NCBI GenBank assembly: GCA_031556405.1
Contig: JAVBTC010000155.1
Coordinates: 1-25,006 of the forward strand
Direction of reading: 5' to 3'
Length of the DNA: 25,006 nucleotides
Source: WQZF01 sp031556405
Lineage (GTDB): Bacteria; Pseudomonadota; Gammaproteobacteria; Burkholderiales; Rhodocyclaceae
Shown here: positions 5,994 through 13,331 of the stretch, piece after piece
Position numbering within the stretch: the stretch's first letter is position 1
How the letters are laid out: the number at the start of each line of letters is the position of its first letter
Translations under genes and position numbers: made by a program
Notes under the pieces: model-generated
Told to the model about the DNA's origin: nothing
The model's database searches: none
What the model saw: the letters and a program-made list of their open reading frames with translations, nothing else

Positions 5994-8300
5994 ATGAAGA
6001 CCCGCATGAAGCAGGTTACGTCTCTGTTGGCCGCCGCAGGTGTCGTGTGCTCGGTATCAGGCATGGCATTCGCGGCCGAGTCGCTGCAGGACGTAATGAA
6101 ACGCCGTAATCTGTCGCAACAGGATTTGCTGGCGGCCGCCAAGACTTATGTGCCGACCGGAAAGCGTGACGAATTCGTTGTATTCAGTTCCGGGGGACAG
6201 TCGGGACAGGTGATCGCGTATGGTGTCCCATCAATGCGCATTCTCAAATATATCGGCGTATTCACGCCGGAACCCTGGCAAGGGTACGGCTATGACGAGA
6301 ACTCCAAGGCTGTTCTCAGGCAGGGCATGATCGACGGCAAGGAAATCACTTGGGGCGACACACACCACCCTGCCATTTCTGAAACCCAAGGGAAGTACGA
6401 TGGCCAGTTCGTTTTCATCAACGACAAGGCCAATCCGCGGCTGGCGGTAATCGATCTGCGCGATTTCGAAACCAAACAGATCGTTGTGAACCCGATTTAC
6501 AAATCGGAACACGGCGGCGCGTTCGTGACGCCCAATACCGACTATGTGATCGAAGCGGCGCAATATGCGGCACCGCTGGAAAACAGGAAATTCTATCCGC
6601 TCGAAAGCTTCAACGAGAGATACCGTGGCGGCGTGACTTACTGGAAGTTCGACCGCAAGGCGGGTCGCATTCAGCCGGAAAATTCCTTCTCGTTTGAATT
6701 GCCGCCGTATTCGCAGGATTTGTCCGATGCGGGTAAAGGACCTTCCGACGGTTGGGCGTTTACCAACTCCTTCTGTTCCGAACGTTACGTCGGCGGTATC
6801 GAAAAAGGTGTGCCGCCGTACGAAGCCGGTTGCTCCGCCAAGGACACCGACTATCTGCACGTGATGAACTGGAAGAAAGCGGCGGAACTGGTCGCCGCGG
6901 GCAAGGCGAAAAAGATCAACGGCCATAACGTGATCCCGATCGACGTTGCCGTCAAGGAAGGCATCCTCTTCCTCGTTCCCGAACCGAAGTCGCCGCACGG
7001 TGTCGACGTGACGCCGGACGGCAAGTTCATCGTCGTCGCCGGCAAGCTGGATACGCACGTCTCGGTTTTCTCCTTCGACAAGATCCAGGCAGCGATCAAG
7101 GCCGGAAAATTCGAAGGCAAGGACCCGTACGGCATTCCGGTGATCGGCATGCGGGACGCGCTGGAACGGCAAGTCAACCTCGGTCTCGGCCCTCTGCATA
7201 CGCAGTATGACTCCAAGCCGTGTATCGCTTATACCTCGCTCTACGTCGATTCCCAGGTCGCGAAGTGGAACTTTTGCGACGGTAAGGTGCTCGACAAGAT
7301 CTCCGTGCATTACAACATCGGTCACTTGATGACGATGGAAGGCGATTCCGTCGATCCGCAAGGCCGTTATCTCGTCGCGCTGAACAAGCTGGCGATCGAC
7401 CGCTTCGTGCCGGTTGGACCTCTGCATCCGCAGAACCACCAGTTGATCGACATCAGCAACGACAAGATGCAGTTGCTCTACGACATGCCTTTCCCGTTGG
7501 GTGAGCCGCACTATGCCGTGGCGATTGCGGCGAACAAGCTGAAACCGTACATCCGCTATAAGGTCGGTACCGATTCCCGCACTGACAAACCGCACCCGGG
7601 TGCCGTTCGTGCCGGTGAAGAAAAAACCGAGCGCAAGGGTAACCGCGTCGAGGTCTTTGGTACGGCGATCCGTTCGCACTTCACGCCGGAAACGATCGAA
7701 GCGGAAGTGGGCGACGAAGTGGTGATCAACATCACCAACCTCGAACGCGCCGAGGACGAAACGCACGGCTTCACGGTTTCGACCTACAACGTCCATGCCT
7801 CGATCGAACCGGGCAAGACGGTTACGGTGAAATTCAAGGCCGACAAGGAAGGCGTCTATCCGTTCTACTGCACGGAATTCTGCTCCGCGCTGCACCTGGA
7901 AATGCAAGGTTATCTCCTGGTCAAGCCGAAGGGCTGGAAACCGACCAAGACCGCCGAAAGCAAAGGCACGGCATACACCGAAGCCGATTACAAGAATCAG
8001 TTGAAGAAGATTGCCGATACGCAGGCTGTGATCGACCAGGTGGTTGGCTACATCACCAGCGTCAATTACAAGGACTTCCCGGATGTCGTGGCGATGGTCG
8101 AGGATGCCCTGGATCAATTGGGCAAGATCGATGGTCCTAATGGCGCCAAGGCCAAGCACGAAGCCGCCGCGCAGAAGAAGGACTGGAACCAGGCGACGCT
8201 GTGGGCCGAGCAGGTCTGGCAATATCAGGTCAAGGCGGCGGATCTCGGTCTGCGTGCGAAGACCTATCTTGAGCAGAACGGCGCGAAAAAAGTGAAGTGA
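5994..8300 (+). CDS. nosZ: Nitrous oxide reductase, clade II (Sec-dependent)
   Basis: This 768-residue periplasmic enzyme reduces N2O to N2. The N-terminus is a Sec-type signal peptide (cleavage near residues 27-28) with no twin-arginine motif, the mark of clade II enzymes. The beta-propeller supplies all seven CuZ histidines: H124, H125, H173, H335, H402, H444 and H506. The C-terminal cupredoxin domain carries the CuA site with H591, C626, C630, H634 and M637, in the motif CTEFCSALHLEM; the tryptophan found in clade I is Glu628 here. About 110 further residues, mainly helical and lacking a CXXCH heme motif, follow the CuA domain. A GGGAGA ribosome binding site precedes the ATG. It heads the nos cluster, diverges from copper chaperones, and is followed by a terminator-like hairpin. 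Confidence 0.98.
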   Translation: MKTRMKQVTSLLAAAGVVCSVSGMAFAAESLQDVMKRRNLSQQDLLAAAKTYVPTGKRDEFVVFSSGGQSGQVIAYGVPSMRILKYIGVFTPEPWQGYGYDENSKAVLRQGMIDGKEITWGDTHHPAISETQGKYDGQFVFINDKANPRLAVIDLRDFETKQIVVNPIYKSEHGGAFVTPNTDYVIEAAQYAAPLENRKFYPLESFNERYRGGVTYWKFDRKAGRIQPENSFSFELPPYSQDLSDAGKGPSDGWAFTNSFCSERYVGGIEKGVPPYEAGCSAKDTDYLHVMNWKKAAELVAAGKAKKINGHNVIPIDVAVKEGILFLVPEPKSPHGVDVTPDGKFIVVAGKLDTHVSVFSFDKIQAAIKAGKFEGKDPYGIPVIGMRDALERQVNLGLGPLHTQYDSKPCIAYTSLYVDSQVAKWNFCDGKVLDKISVHYNIGHLMTMEGDSVDPQGRYLVALNKLAIDRFVPVGPLHPQNHQLIDISNDKMQLLYDMPFPLGEPHYAVAIAANKLKPYIRYKVGTDSRTDKPHPGAVRAGEEKTERKGNRVEVFGTAIRSHFTPETIEAEVGDEVVINITNLERAEDETHGFTVSTYNVHASIEPGKTVTVKFKADKEGVYPFYCTEFCSALHLEMQGYLLVKPKGWKPTKTAESKGTAYTEADYKNQLKKIADTQAVIDQVVGYITSVNYKDFPDVVAMVEDALDQLGKIDGPNGAKAKHEAAAQKKDWNQATLWAEQVWQYQVKAADLGLRAKTYLEQNGAKKVK

Positions 8301-8307
8301 TGCTCGG

Positions 8308-8324
8308 TTTGATATAACTTAAAG
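8308..8324 (+). promoter_or_regulatory. TTTGAT-N4-CTTAAAG box, copy 2 (downstream of nosZ)
   Basis: This is the second copy of the box seen at 5879-5895. Over 28 bases (5879-5906 against 8308-8335) 20 positions agree, including the later ATGG. It lies 7 bases after the nosZ stop codon and just before the hairpin at 8331-8361. It may be a regulator site for the downstream cytochrome gene or a remnant of a duplicated promoter segment; the function is inferred. Confidence 0.3.
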
Positions 8325-8330
8325 CAGCAT

Positions 8331-8368
8331 AATGGGGAGCAGCGTTAGTCTGCTCCCCATTTTCTTTT
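8331..8368 (+). terminator. Intrinsic terminator or attenuator after nosZ
   Basis: A perfect 12-base stem (AATGGGGAGCAG at 8331-8342 with CTGCTCCCCATT at 8350-8361) closes a 7-base loop and runs into TTTTCTTTT. This is a textbook rho-independent terminator. It lies between nosZ and the cytochrome gene, 15 bases before that gene's start codon, and should make the nosZ message more abundant or stable than the downstream genes. Confidence 0.88.
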
Positions 8369-8382
8369 CATGGAGGTGAATG

Positions 8383-8703
8383 ATGGTGCGGAAACTCTGG
8401 ATGCTTGCCTGTGGATTGCTGTTCGTTCCCCTGGCGGCGAATGCGCAGGCGCTCGACGGCGCGAAGCTCTATAAGGAAAAGACCTGCATTTCCTGTCACG
8501 GCGCGGATGCGAAGAAACCGCTGTTGCCGAACTACCCGAGACTCGCCGGGCAGAATGCCGCCTATGCGGAACAACAGATGAAGGATATCAAGAGCGGAGC
8601 ACGCTCCAATGGGCAATCCGTGGCGATGAAAGGCGTGATGCATCTGGTTAATGATGCAGAGATCAAAGCGATTGCGACCTATCTCTCTACACTGAAACCC
8701 TGA
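8383..8703 (+). CDS. Small mono-heme class I cytochrome c of the nos cluster
   Basis: This protein of 106 residues is a periplasmic c-type cytochrome, probably an electron donor to NosZ. A signal peptide ends near residue 21 (AANA-QA). The single heme-binding motif is C35-IS-C38-H39, and M82 or M86 is the likely axial ligand. The LAGQNAAYAEQQM segment is typical of cytochrome c553 or one half of cytochrome c4. Two ATG codons occur in a row at 8380 and 8383; the second is chosen because GGAGG at 8372-8376 is then 6 bases away instead of 3. Clade II nos clusters usually carry two cytochromes called NosC1 and NosC2, and this gene with the next one probably fills those places, though orthology was not tested. 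Its position behind a terminator suggests lower or separate expression than nosZ. Confidence 0.92.
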   Translation: MVRKLWMLACGLLFVPLAANAQALDGAKLYKEKTCISCHGADAKKPLLPNYPRLAGQNAAYAEQQMKDIKSGARSNGQSVAMKGVMHLVNDAEIKAIATYLSTLKP

Positions 8704-8743
8704 GGCATACAGCAGGCGTTTAATTTTTTTGTCATGTTCTTGC

Positions 8744-8773
8744 TTGACATGTCCGGGTTGAAGAAGGTATACC
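8744..8773 (+). promoter_or_regulatory. Candidate sigma70 promoter ahead of the di-heme cytochrome
   Basis: A perfect -35 TTGACA (8744-8749) is followed after 18 bases by TATACC (8768-8773), which matches the -10 consensus at 4 of 6 positions. The -10 lies inside the 10-base palindrome AGGTATACCT. The predicted start would leave a leader of about 90 bases before the cytochrome gene at 8870. The 166-base gap between the two cytochrome genes also suggests separate initiation. Confidence 0.45.
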
Positions 8774-8869
8774 TGAATACCTGTAAAGCGCGTGCCGTTG
8801 CAGTGTCCAGCATGCCGGCCGGTGGGAATGTCGAGTTGTTCCATCTTTTTATTTTGTGAGGCCAAGATA

Positions 8870-9601
8870 ATGAAGAAATCAATTATTGCGATATCCGTCG
8901 CGCTTTTCGCGACTTCCGTGTTTGCACAGGCGCCGGCGCCCAAGAAGGAAGGGATCGAGTCCAAGTCCTACAAATGGAACGCCCAGGAAGGCGAGAAAAT
9001 GGAAGCGCTGAAATTGAAGGGCGATATCAAGCGCGGCGAGGAAGCGTACGAAGTCTGCGGCGCCTGCCACCTTCCTTCCGGCGCCGGCCGTCCCGACGGC
9101 ACCTTCCCGCAACTCGCGGGGCAGCATACGACGGTGCTGATCAAGCAGATGGCCGATATCCGCGCCGGTCTGCGCGACAATCCGACGATGTATCCGTTCG
9201 CGGTGACGCTGGTCGACCCGCAGGAACTGGCCGACGTCTCCGCCTATATCCAGAGCCTGTGCATTCCGACCGATCACGGCAAATACGAAGGTGCGGATTT
9301 AGCCAAACAGCTCGCCGACGGGAAAGCGATGTACGAGAAGGAATGCAAGGAGTGCCATGGCGCCAACGGTGACGGCGACAAGGCCAAATTCTACCCGGTC
9401 ATCGCCGGGCAGCACTACAAATACCTGTTGCGGCAAATGACCGAAATTCGCGACGGCAAGCGGCGTAACGCGAACCCGGACATGGTGAAGGTAATCAAAA
9501 AATACAACGATCAGCAATTGGTGGCGATTTCCGCCTACCAATCCAGCCTGAAGATGCCGGGCGCGATGTGCGCCGCCAAGCCGGCGGCGAAGAAGAAGTG
9601 A
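8870..9601 (+). CDS. Di-heme cytochrome c (cytochrome c4-like) of the nos cluster
   Basis: This 243-residue periplasmic protein has two cytochrome c domains and likely carries electrons to NosZ. The start at 8870 places a clean Sec signal peptide (MKKSIIAISVALFATSVFA) at the N-terminus; the frame is open further upstream to 8792, but that extension would bury the signal. Heme motifs are C63-GA-C66-H67 and C159-KE-C162-H163. Each half contains a cytochrome c4-type AGQH segment. Extra cysteines occur at C131 and C234. The C-terminus ends in an Ala/Lys-rich tail. Only a weak ribosome binding site precedes the ATG. It lies between the mono-heme cytochrome and nosB and is the counterpart, by content, of the second cytochrome in other clade II clusters. 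Confidence 0.93.
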   Translation: MKKSIIAISVALFATSVFAQAPAPKKEGIESKSYKWNAQEGEKMEALKLKGDIKRGEEAYEVCGACHLPSGAGRPDGTFPQLAGQHTTVLIKQMADIRAGLRDNPTMYPFAVTLVDPQELADVSAYIQSLCIPTDHGKYEGADLAKQLADGKAMYEKECKECHGANGDGDKAKFYPVIAGQHYKYLLRQMTEIRDGKRRNANPDMVKVIKKYNDQQLVAISAYQSSLKMPGAMCAAKPAAKKK

Positions 9602-9660
9602 GCTGCAACGTTCCGTCTGTCGGCAGTCCGGCTTGGCTGTGATTCCGGGCAATTGAAACG

Positions 9661-9696
9661 GCGTCCGGGCATTCGCTTGAGTGGATGCCCGGACGT
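9661..9696 (+). other. Long perfect stem-loop between the di-heme cytochrome gene and nosB
   Basis: CGTCCGGGCAT (9662-9672) and ATGCCCGGACG (9685-9695) form a perfect 11-base stem. In RNA it can extend inward by four more pairs, two of them G-U, to a TTGA tetraloop. No T-tract follows, so a simple intrinsic terminator is unlikely. It may be an mRNA processing or stability element, or a pause or rho-linked structure, dividing the nos transcript. Confidence 0.6.
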
Positions 9697-9730
9697 GTCG
9701 TAAATAGGCAGGCCACGGACAAAATGGAGC

Positions 9731-9790
9731 TTGATCGATCTATTTTAGGGTTGAATGAGAGTTGGCTACTGTAGCCGGATTTGGTAATAA
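9731..9790 (+). promoter_or_regulatory. Candidate weak promoter region ahead of nosB
   Basis: The 297-base gap between the di-heme cytochrome gene and nosB contains an AT-rich segment here. It holds TTGATCGATC (9731-9740), the short palindrome GGCTAC-T-GTAGCC (9764-9776), and a possible -35/-10 pair TTGGCT (9762-9767) and TAATAA (9785-9790) with 17-base spacing. Matches to consensus are poor, so this is a location for a possible internal promoter and not a firm call. Nothing else recognisable is seen in the gap apart from the stem-loop at 9661-9696. Confidence 0.22.
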
Positions 9791-9898
9791 ATTATTTAAG
9801 TGCCGTGCCAAGTGTCTGGCGATGTGAATGTGGCGTGGAAACCGTGATGTCGGCAACCGATGAGTTGAAACCGCGTCTTCTGGAGTGAAGGAGAAAGT

Positions 9899-10885
9899 AT
9901 GTCCCTGCAAAAAGACAAACGGAGTCTGCTCGTCGTGGCGCTGACCTCAGTGGCGCTGCTGACCATCATTGCCGCTTATTTCGCGCCGATCTGGTGGGTG
10001 TCCCTGACGGCGCCGAACTATCCGAAAGAAGCGTTCCCGGACGGCATCCGCATCCATTTTCATTTCAACGGTGTGTTCAACGGCTGCAGCGCTGCCCCGG
10101 CGGGCAGCCGGGAAGGCAGCGAGGTCATGCAGCACGACCTTGGCGAAGACAGCGAGCGCTACAACCCGATTCTCGAAGCGGACAAGAATCTGAACAAGGG
10201 CGCCGAAGGTCTCGACTGCGTGCACGAGATGAACACCATCAACCACTACGTCGGCATGTTCCCGATCGCCACCGGGGCGCCGGTGGAAAAACCGCTGGCG
10301 AAATTCTTCTTCGGATTTTTCACCGTCATGCTGGTCGCTTTCATGCTGCCCCGGCGCAAGGCGCGGATTGCCGCCCTGACCGCCGGTTTTGTGGCGGTCG
10401 CCGCGTGGATGCTGATCGACCAATATGCCCTTGGCGCGCTCAATGCGCACGTCCAGCATTACATGGAGGAATCCGGTACTTTCTTCAAGGAGCCGGAGCG
10501 GATCAAGGAATGGGGCGGCAACGTGCGCCTGATTACCCATATCGTCATCGTCGGCCTGATATTGTCAATGGTCGTCGTCGTTACCGGAGTGGTGAAGAAG
10601 CGCGGGTTCACGCTGCTGCTGGCGCTGGTTCCGGCGCTGCTGCCGGTCTTCTTTGTCGTCACCTATTCGGCCTGGCTCTGGTTTTTCGGCCACAACCTGC
10701 ACCCGTGGGGCGCGTTTACCGTCAAGCCGTTCATGCCGACAGTGTTCGGCGAAGGCAAGGTGGCGCAATTTTCGACTTACTCCTATCCTTACTGGGGATT
10801 TGGATTATTGCTGTTTTCCAGCGTTTGCCTGGGTCTGGCGCTTTTGATCCGGCGCAAGCAGTTGCGTGAAGGCACCATCGATTGA
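9899..10885 (+). CDS. nosB: NosB, polytopic membrane protein of clade II nos clusters
   Basis: This 328-residue protein matches NosB, a membrane protein found only with clade II nosZ, whose biochemical role is not settled. Hydrophobic segments lie at about residues 10-32, 136-151, 157-178, 210-232, 236-265 and 300-318. Between the first two is a large loop (about 33-134), probably periplasmic, containing H53, H55, C63, H79, C107, H109 and H116, in sequences such as RIHFHFNG and LDCVHEMNTINHYVGM. No heme motif or known enzyme domain is visible. An AAGGAG ribosome binding site 5 bases before the ATG is the best in the cluster. It follows a long non-coding gap and precedes nosD by 61 bases. It may take part in electron transfer or NosZ maturation; this is inferred. 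Confidence 0.85.
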   Translation: MSLQKDKRSLLVVALTSVALLTIIAAYFAPIWWVSLTAPNYPKEAFPDGIRIHFHFNGVFNGCSAAPAGSREGSEVMQHDLGEDSERYNPILEADKNLNKGAEGLDCVHEMNTINHYVGMFPIATGAPVEKPLAKFFFGFFTVMLVAFMLPRRKARIAALTAGFVAVAAWMLIDQYALGALNAHVQHYMEESGTFFKEPERIKEWGGNVRLITHIVIVGLILSMVVVVTGVVKKRGFTLLLALVPALLPVFFVVTYSAWLWFFGHNLHPWGAFTVKPFMPTVFGEGKVAQFSTYSYPYWGFGLLLFSSVCLGLALLIRRKQLREGTID

Positions 10886-10946
10886 TGAAGCCTGTACACG
10901 GCGGGCGACGAGTGGCAAACCGCGGCAAGCAAGGTAGTGAAGTGCG

Positions 10947-12377
10947 ATGAAATTCGGTCGCTGCGTCCGGGCGTTGTTTCGGACATTGTTTTGGGGCTTG
11001 CCGCTGGTGCTTTCGCTGGTCGCGGGCGTCGCGCTCGCCTCGCGGGTTGACGACGAACGCGGCTACGAATATGGCAACGGCGGCGGTGGCAGCGGTGACG
11101 AAAGGCCTGCGAGAACCGCTGGCGCAGGCATGAGTTTGCCGAATACCGGCAACTGGGGCGCCTCGGGACAAAAAAGCGAGCGCCCGGAAAAACCGAATGT
11201 TTCCGGTATTCCCTGGTTTCAGGAACTGGTCGACAAGGCGCCGGAAGGTTCGGTGCTGAAACCGCCCGCCGGCACCTATGCCGGGCCGGTGCTGGTCAAC
11301 AAGCCGCTGGTGATCGACGGCAGTAATGGAGTCACCATTTCCGGCGGCGGGCGCGGCACCGTCTTCACACTGGAAACCGACAAGGCGACCATGAAGAACC
11401 TGCGCCTGACCGCTTCCGGCGGCGCGCACGATACCGACGATGCCTGCCTCAACGTGCGCGGCAATTCGAACACGATAGAGAACCTGCGGATCGACGACTG
11501 TCTTTTCGGCATCGACCTGAAACAGGCCGACGGAAACATCATCCGCCGCAACCGCATCGCGTCGAAAAACTACGAGCTGGGCGAGCGCGGCGACGCCATC
11601 CGGCTCTGGTACAGCAAAAAAAATCTGGTCGAAGCCAACGAAATCATCGATTCGCGCGATACGGTCGCCTGGTACTCGGACGGCAACATCTTTCGCGGCA
11701 ACATCGGCAGGAGCAGCCGCTATTCGCTGCATTTCATGTTCGCGCGCGACAACGTCGTCGAGAAAAACGAGTTCTACGACAACGCGGTCGGCGTTTACCT
11801 GATGTATACCGACGGCGCCGTCGTCCGCGACAACCTAATTTCGCACGCCAACGGGGCCGCCGGCATGGCAGTGGGGATGAAGGAAGCGTCGGGCGCGATC
11901 ATCGAGGGTAACGAAATCATCTACTGCGCCGTCGGCATCGGTTCCGACCTGTCGCCGTTCGAACCCGGCTCGCGCGTCGTCATCCGCAACAACCGCATCG
12001 CCTACAACGGCATCGGCATCCATTTTCTCGCCGACCGCGAAGGGCATTTCATCGAAAACAATATCTTCGAGGGCAACATGAGCCATGTCGCGGTCGCCGC
12101 TGCCGGCACCGCGATGAGCAATCTCTGGCGCGGCAACTACTGGGACGACTACCAGGGATTCGACCGCAACCGCGACGGCTTCGGCGACCGGCCCTATGAA
12201 CTGTATGCCTACGCCGACCAGATCTGGATGGAGATTCCCGACGCGCGCTTTTTCCGCAATTCGCCGGTACTCGAAGCGCTCGATGTCCTGGAACGGCTGG
12301 CGCCGTTTTCTTCCCCGGTCCTGCTGCTGAAAGACGAGCGGCCGGTATTCCTCAACCCCGCGAAAGCGAAAACATGA
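10947..12377 (+). CDS. nosD: NosD, periplasmic copper-centre assembly protein
   Basis: This 476-residue exported protein is NosD, needed to assemble the CuZ centre of NosZ together with the NosF-NosY ABC transporter. A signal peptide spans about residues 1-32. A Gly-rich low-complexity linker (about 38-90) follows. The rest is a right-handed beta-helix built of repeated NosD/CASH strands, visible as recurring N-X-I or N-X-V turns such as NTIENLRIDDC, NIIRRNRI, NLVEANEI and NVVEKNEF. The C-terminal DDYQGFDRNRDGFGDRPY segment is characteristic of NosD. Its stop codon overlaps the nosG start in ATGA, so the two are translationally coupled. Length is a little above typical NosD because of the N-terminal linker. 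Confidence 0.95.
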   Translation: MKFGRCVRALFRTLFWGLPLVLSLVAGVALASRVDDERGYEYGNGGGGSGDERPARTAGAGMSLPNTGNWGASGQKSERPEKPNVSGIPWFQELVDKAPEGSVLKPPAGTYAGPVLVNKPLVIDGSNGVTISGGGRGTVFTLETDKATMKNLRLTASGGAHDTDDACLNVRGNSNTIENLRIDDCLFGIDLKQADGNIIRRNRIASKNYELGERGDAIRLWYSKKNLVEANEIIDSRDTVAWYSDGNIFRGNIGRSSRYSLHFMFARDNVVEKNEFYDNAVGVYLMYTDGAVVRDNLISHANGAAGMAVGMKEASGAIIEGNEIIYCAVGIGSDLSPFEPGSRVVIRNNRIAYNGIGIHFLADREGHFIENNIFEGNMSHVAVAAAGTAMSNLWRGNYWDDYQGFDRNRDGFGDRPYELYAYADQIWMEIPDARFFRNSPVLEALDVLERLAPFSSPVLLLKDERPVFLNPAKAKT

Positions 12378-13330
12378 GCGACGAGCAAGAAGCCAGACCG
12401 GACGGCGCCGAAAGTGGCGATTCCGCCGGTGAAGCATCCGCCGGCGAAACATCCATAGGCACGAATACAGCCGATACGCCTTCTTCCACCGCAGCAACGG
12501 CAAAAAAGGGCGCGAAATCCGCGCCGCCGGTGCGCAGGCAGGTGACGCGACGCAAGTTCATCCGTTCCGCGGTGCTTGGCGTCGGCATCGTCGGCATCGC
12601 CCTTGCCGGCTACCTGCCGGTGCGATTGCGGGCTTCGCAGCGCCTGCGGCCGCCCGGTTCGCTCGAAGAACACGATTTTCTCTCCTCCTGCATCAAGTGC
12701 GGCCAATGCGTGCAGGTCTGTCCGGTACTGGCGATCAAGCTCGAAGACGTCGATTCCGGGTTTGGCCTCGGCACGCCGTACATCGACGCGCGTACACAAG
12801 CCTGCGACTTTTCCTGCGATGCCGGCCAGTGCATTCTCGCCTGTCCGACCGGTGCGCTGACTTATGACAAACCCGGCTTCCTCGACCACCGCAGGGGCAT
12901 GGAACTGGCGCATAAGCCGACTCTGAAGGCGAAGGAAAACGACCCCGAACCGACGCTGAATCTGAGAGAGCGCATGGGCGTGGCTCGGCTTTCCCGGCCG
13001 GAAGCCTGCCTCGCGGTGCTGGGCAAGGGATTCAAGGGCCAGGCGCGCGGGCCGGATTTCAAGGGCAAGATGCGCTACATGGATGTCGACCGCTGGAAGC
13101 CGATCCGCATCCGCGAACATCCTTACGAGCGCGACCTGTGCGATCTCTGCGTTACCGAGTGCCCGATCAAGGACGCGATCCGGATGGAAGAGACCGTCGC
13201 TCCGGATGGCCGCAAACATTCCGTGCCGGTCGTGCTGGAACAATGCATCGGCTGCGGCGTCTGCGAAATGATCTGCCCGGTGGAACCAACCGCGATCGTC
13301 GTCGACGCGCGGCGCGAATGGAAGGTGTGA
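12374..13330 (+). CDS. nosG: NosG, NapG-like iron-sulfur protein
   Basis: This 318-residue protein resembles NapG and NosG, periplasmic ferredoxin-like partners that accept electrons from a NapH/NosH membrane protein. Four cysteine clusters for [4Fe-4S] centres can be read: C106-C109-C112-C116, C144-C148-C153-C157, the group beginning C256-C259-C263, and C291-C294-C297-C301. A twin-arginine motif, TRRKFIR at about residues 58-64, precedes a hydrophobic stretch, so it is probably Tat-exported or anchored. Before this motif lies an unusual Ala/Gly/Glu/Thr-rich region of nearly 60 residues. The ATGA overlap with nosD supports the long start; a GTG near residue 53 is an alternative. One base separates it from nosH, its expected partner in quinol oxidation. 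Confidence 0.93.
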   Translation: MSDEQEARPDGAESGDSAGEASAGETSIGTNTADTPSSTAATAKKGAKSAPPVRRQVTRRKFIRSAVLGVGIVGIALAGYLPVRLRASQRLRPPGSLEEHDFLSSCIKCGQCVQVCPVLAIKLEDVDSGFGLGTPYIDARTQACDFSCDAGQCILACPTGALTYDKPGFLDHRRGMELAHKPTLKAKENDPEPTLNLRERMGVARLSRPEACLAVLGKGFKGQARGPDFKGKMRYMDVDRWKPIRIREHPYERDLCDLCVTECPIKDAIRMEETVAPDGRKHSVPVVLEQCIGCGVCEMICPVEPTAIVVDARREWKV

Positions 13331-13331
13331 C

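Noticed and set aside
6231..8222. 663-codon open frame on the minus strand opposite nosZ
   Set aside because: It mirrors the codon pattern of nosZ, shows no recognisable domain, and is rich in His, Arg and Val as expected for antisense of a GC-rich gene.
8792..8869. Longer start for the di-heme cytochrome at 8792
   Set aside because: It would place 26 residues before a clean Sec signal peptide that starts at 8870.
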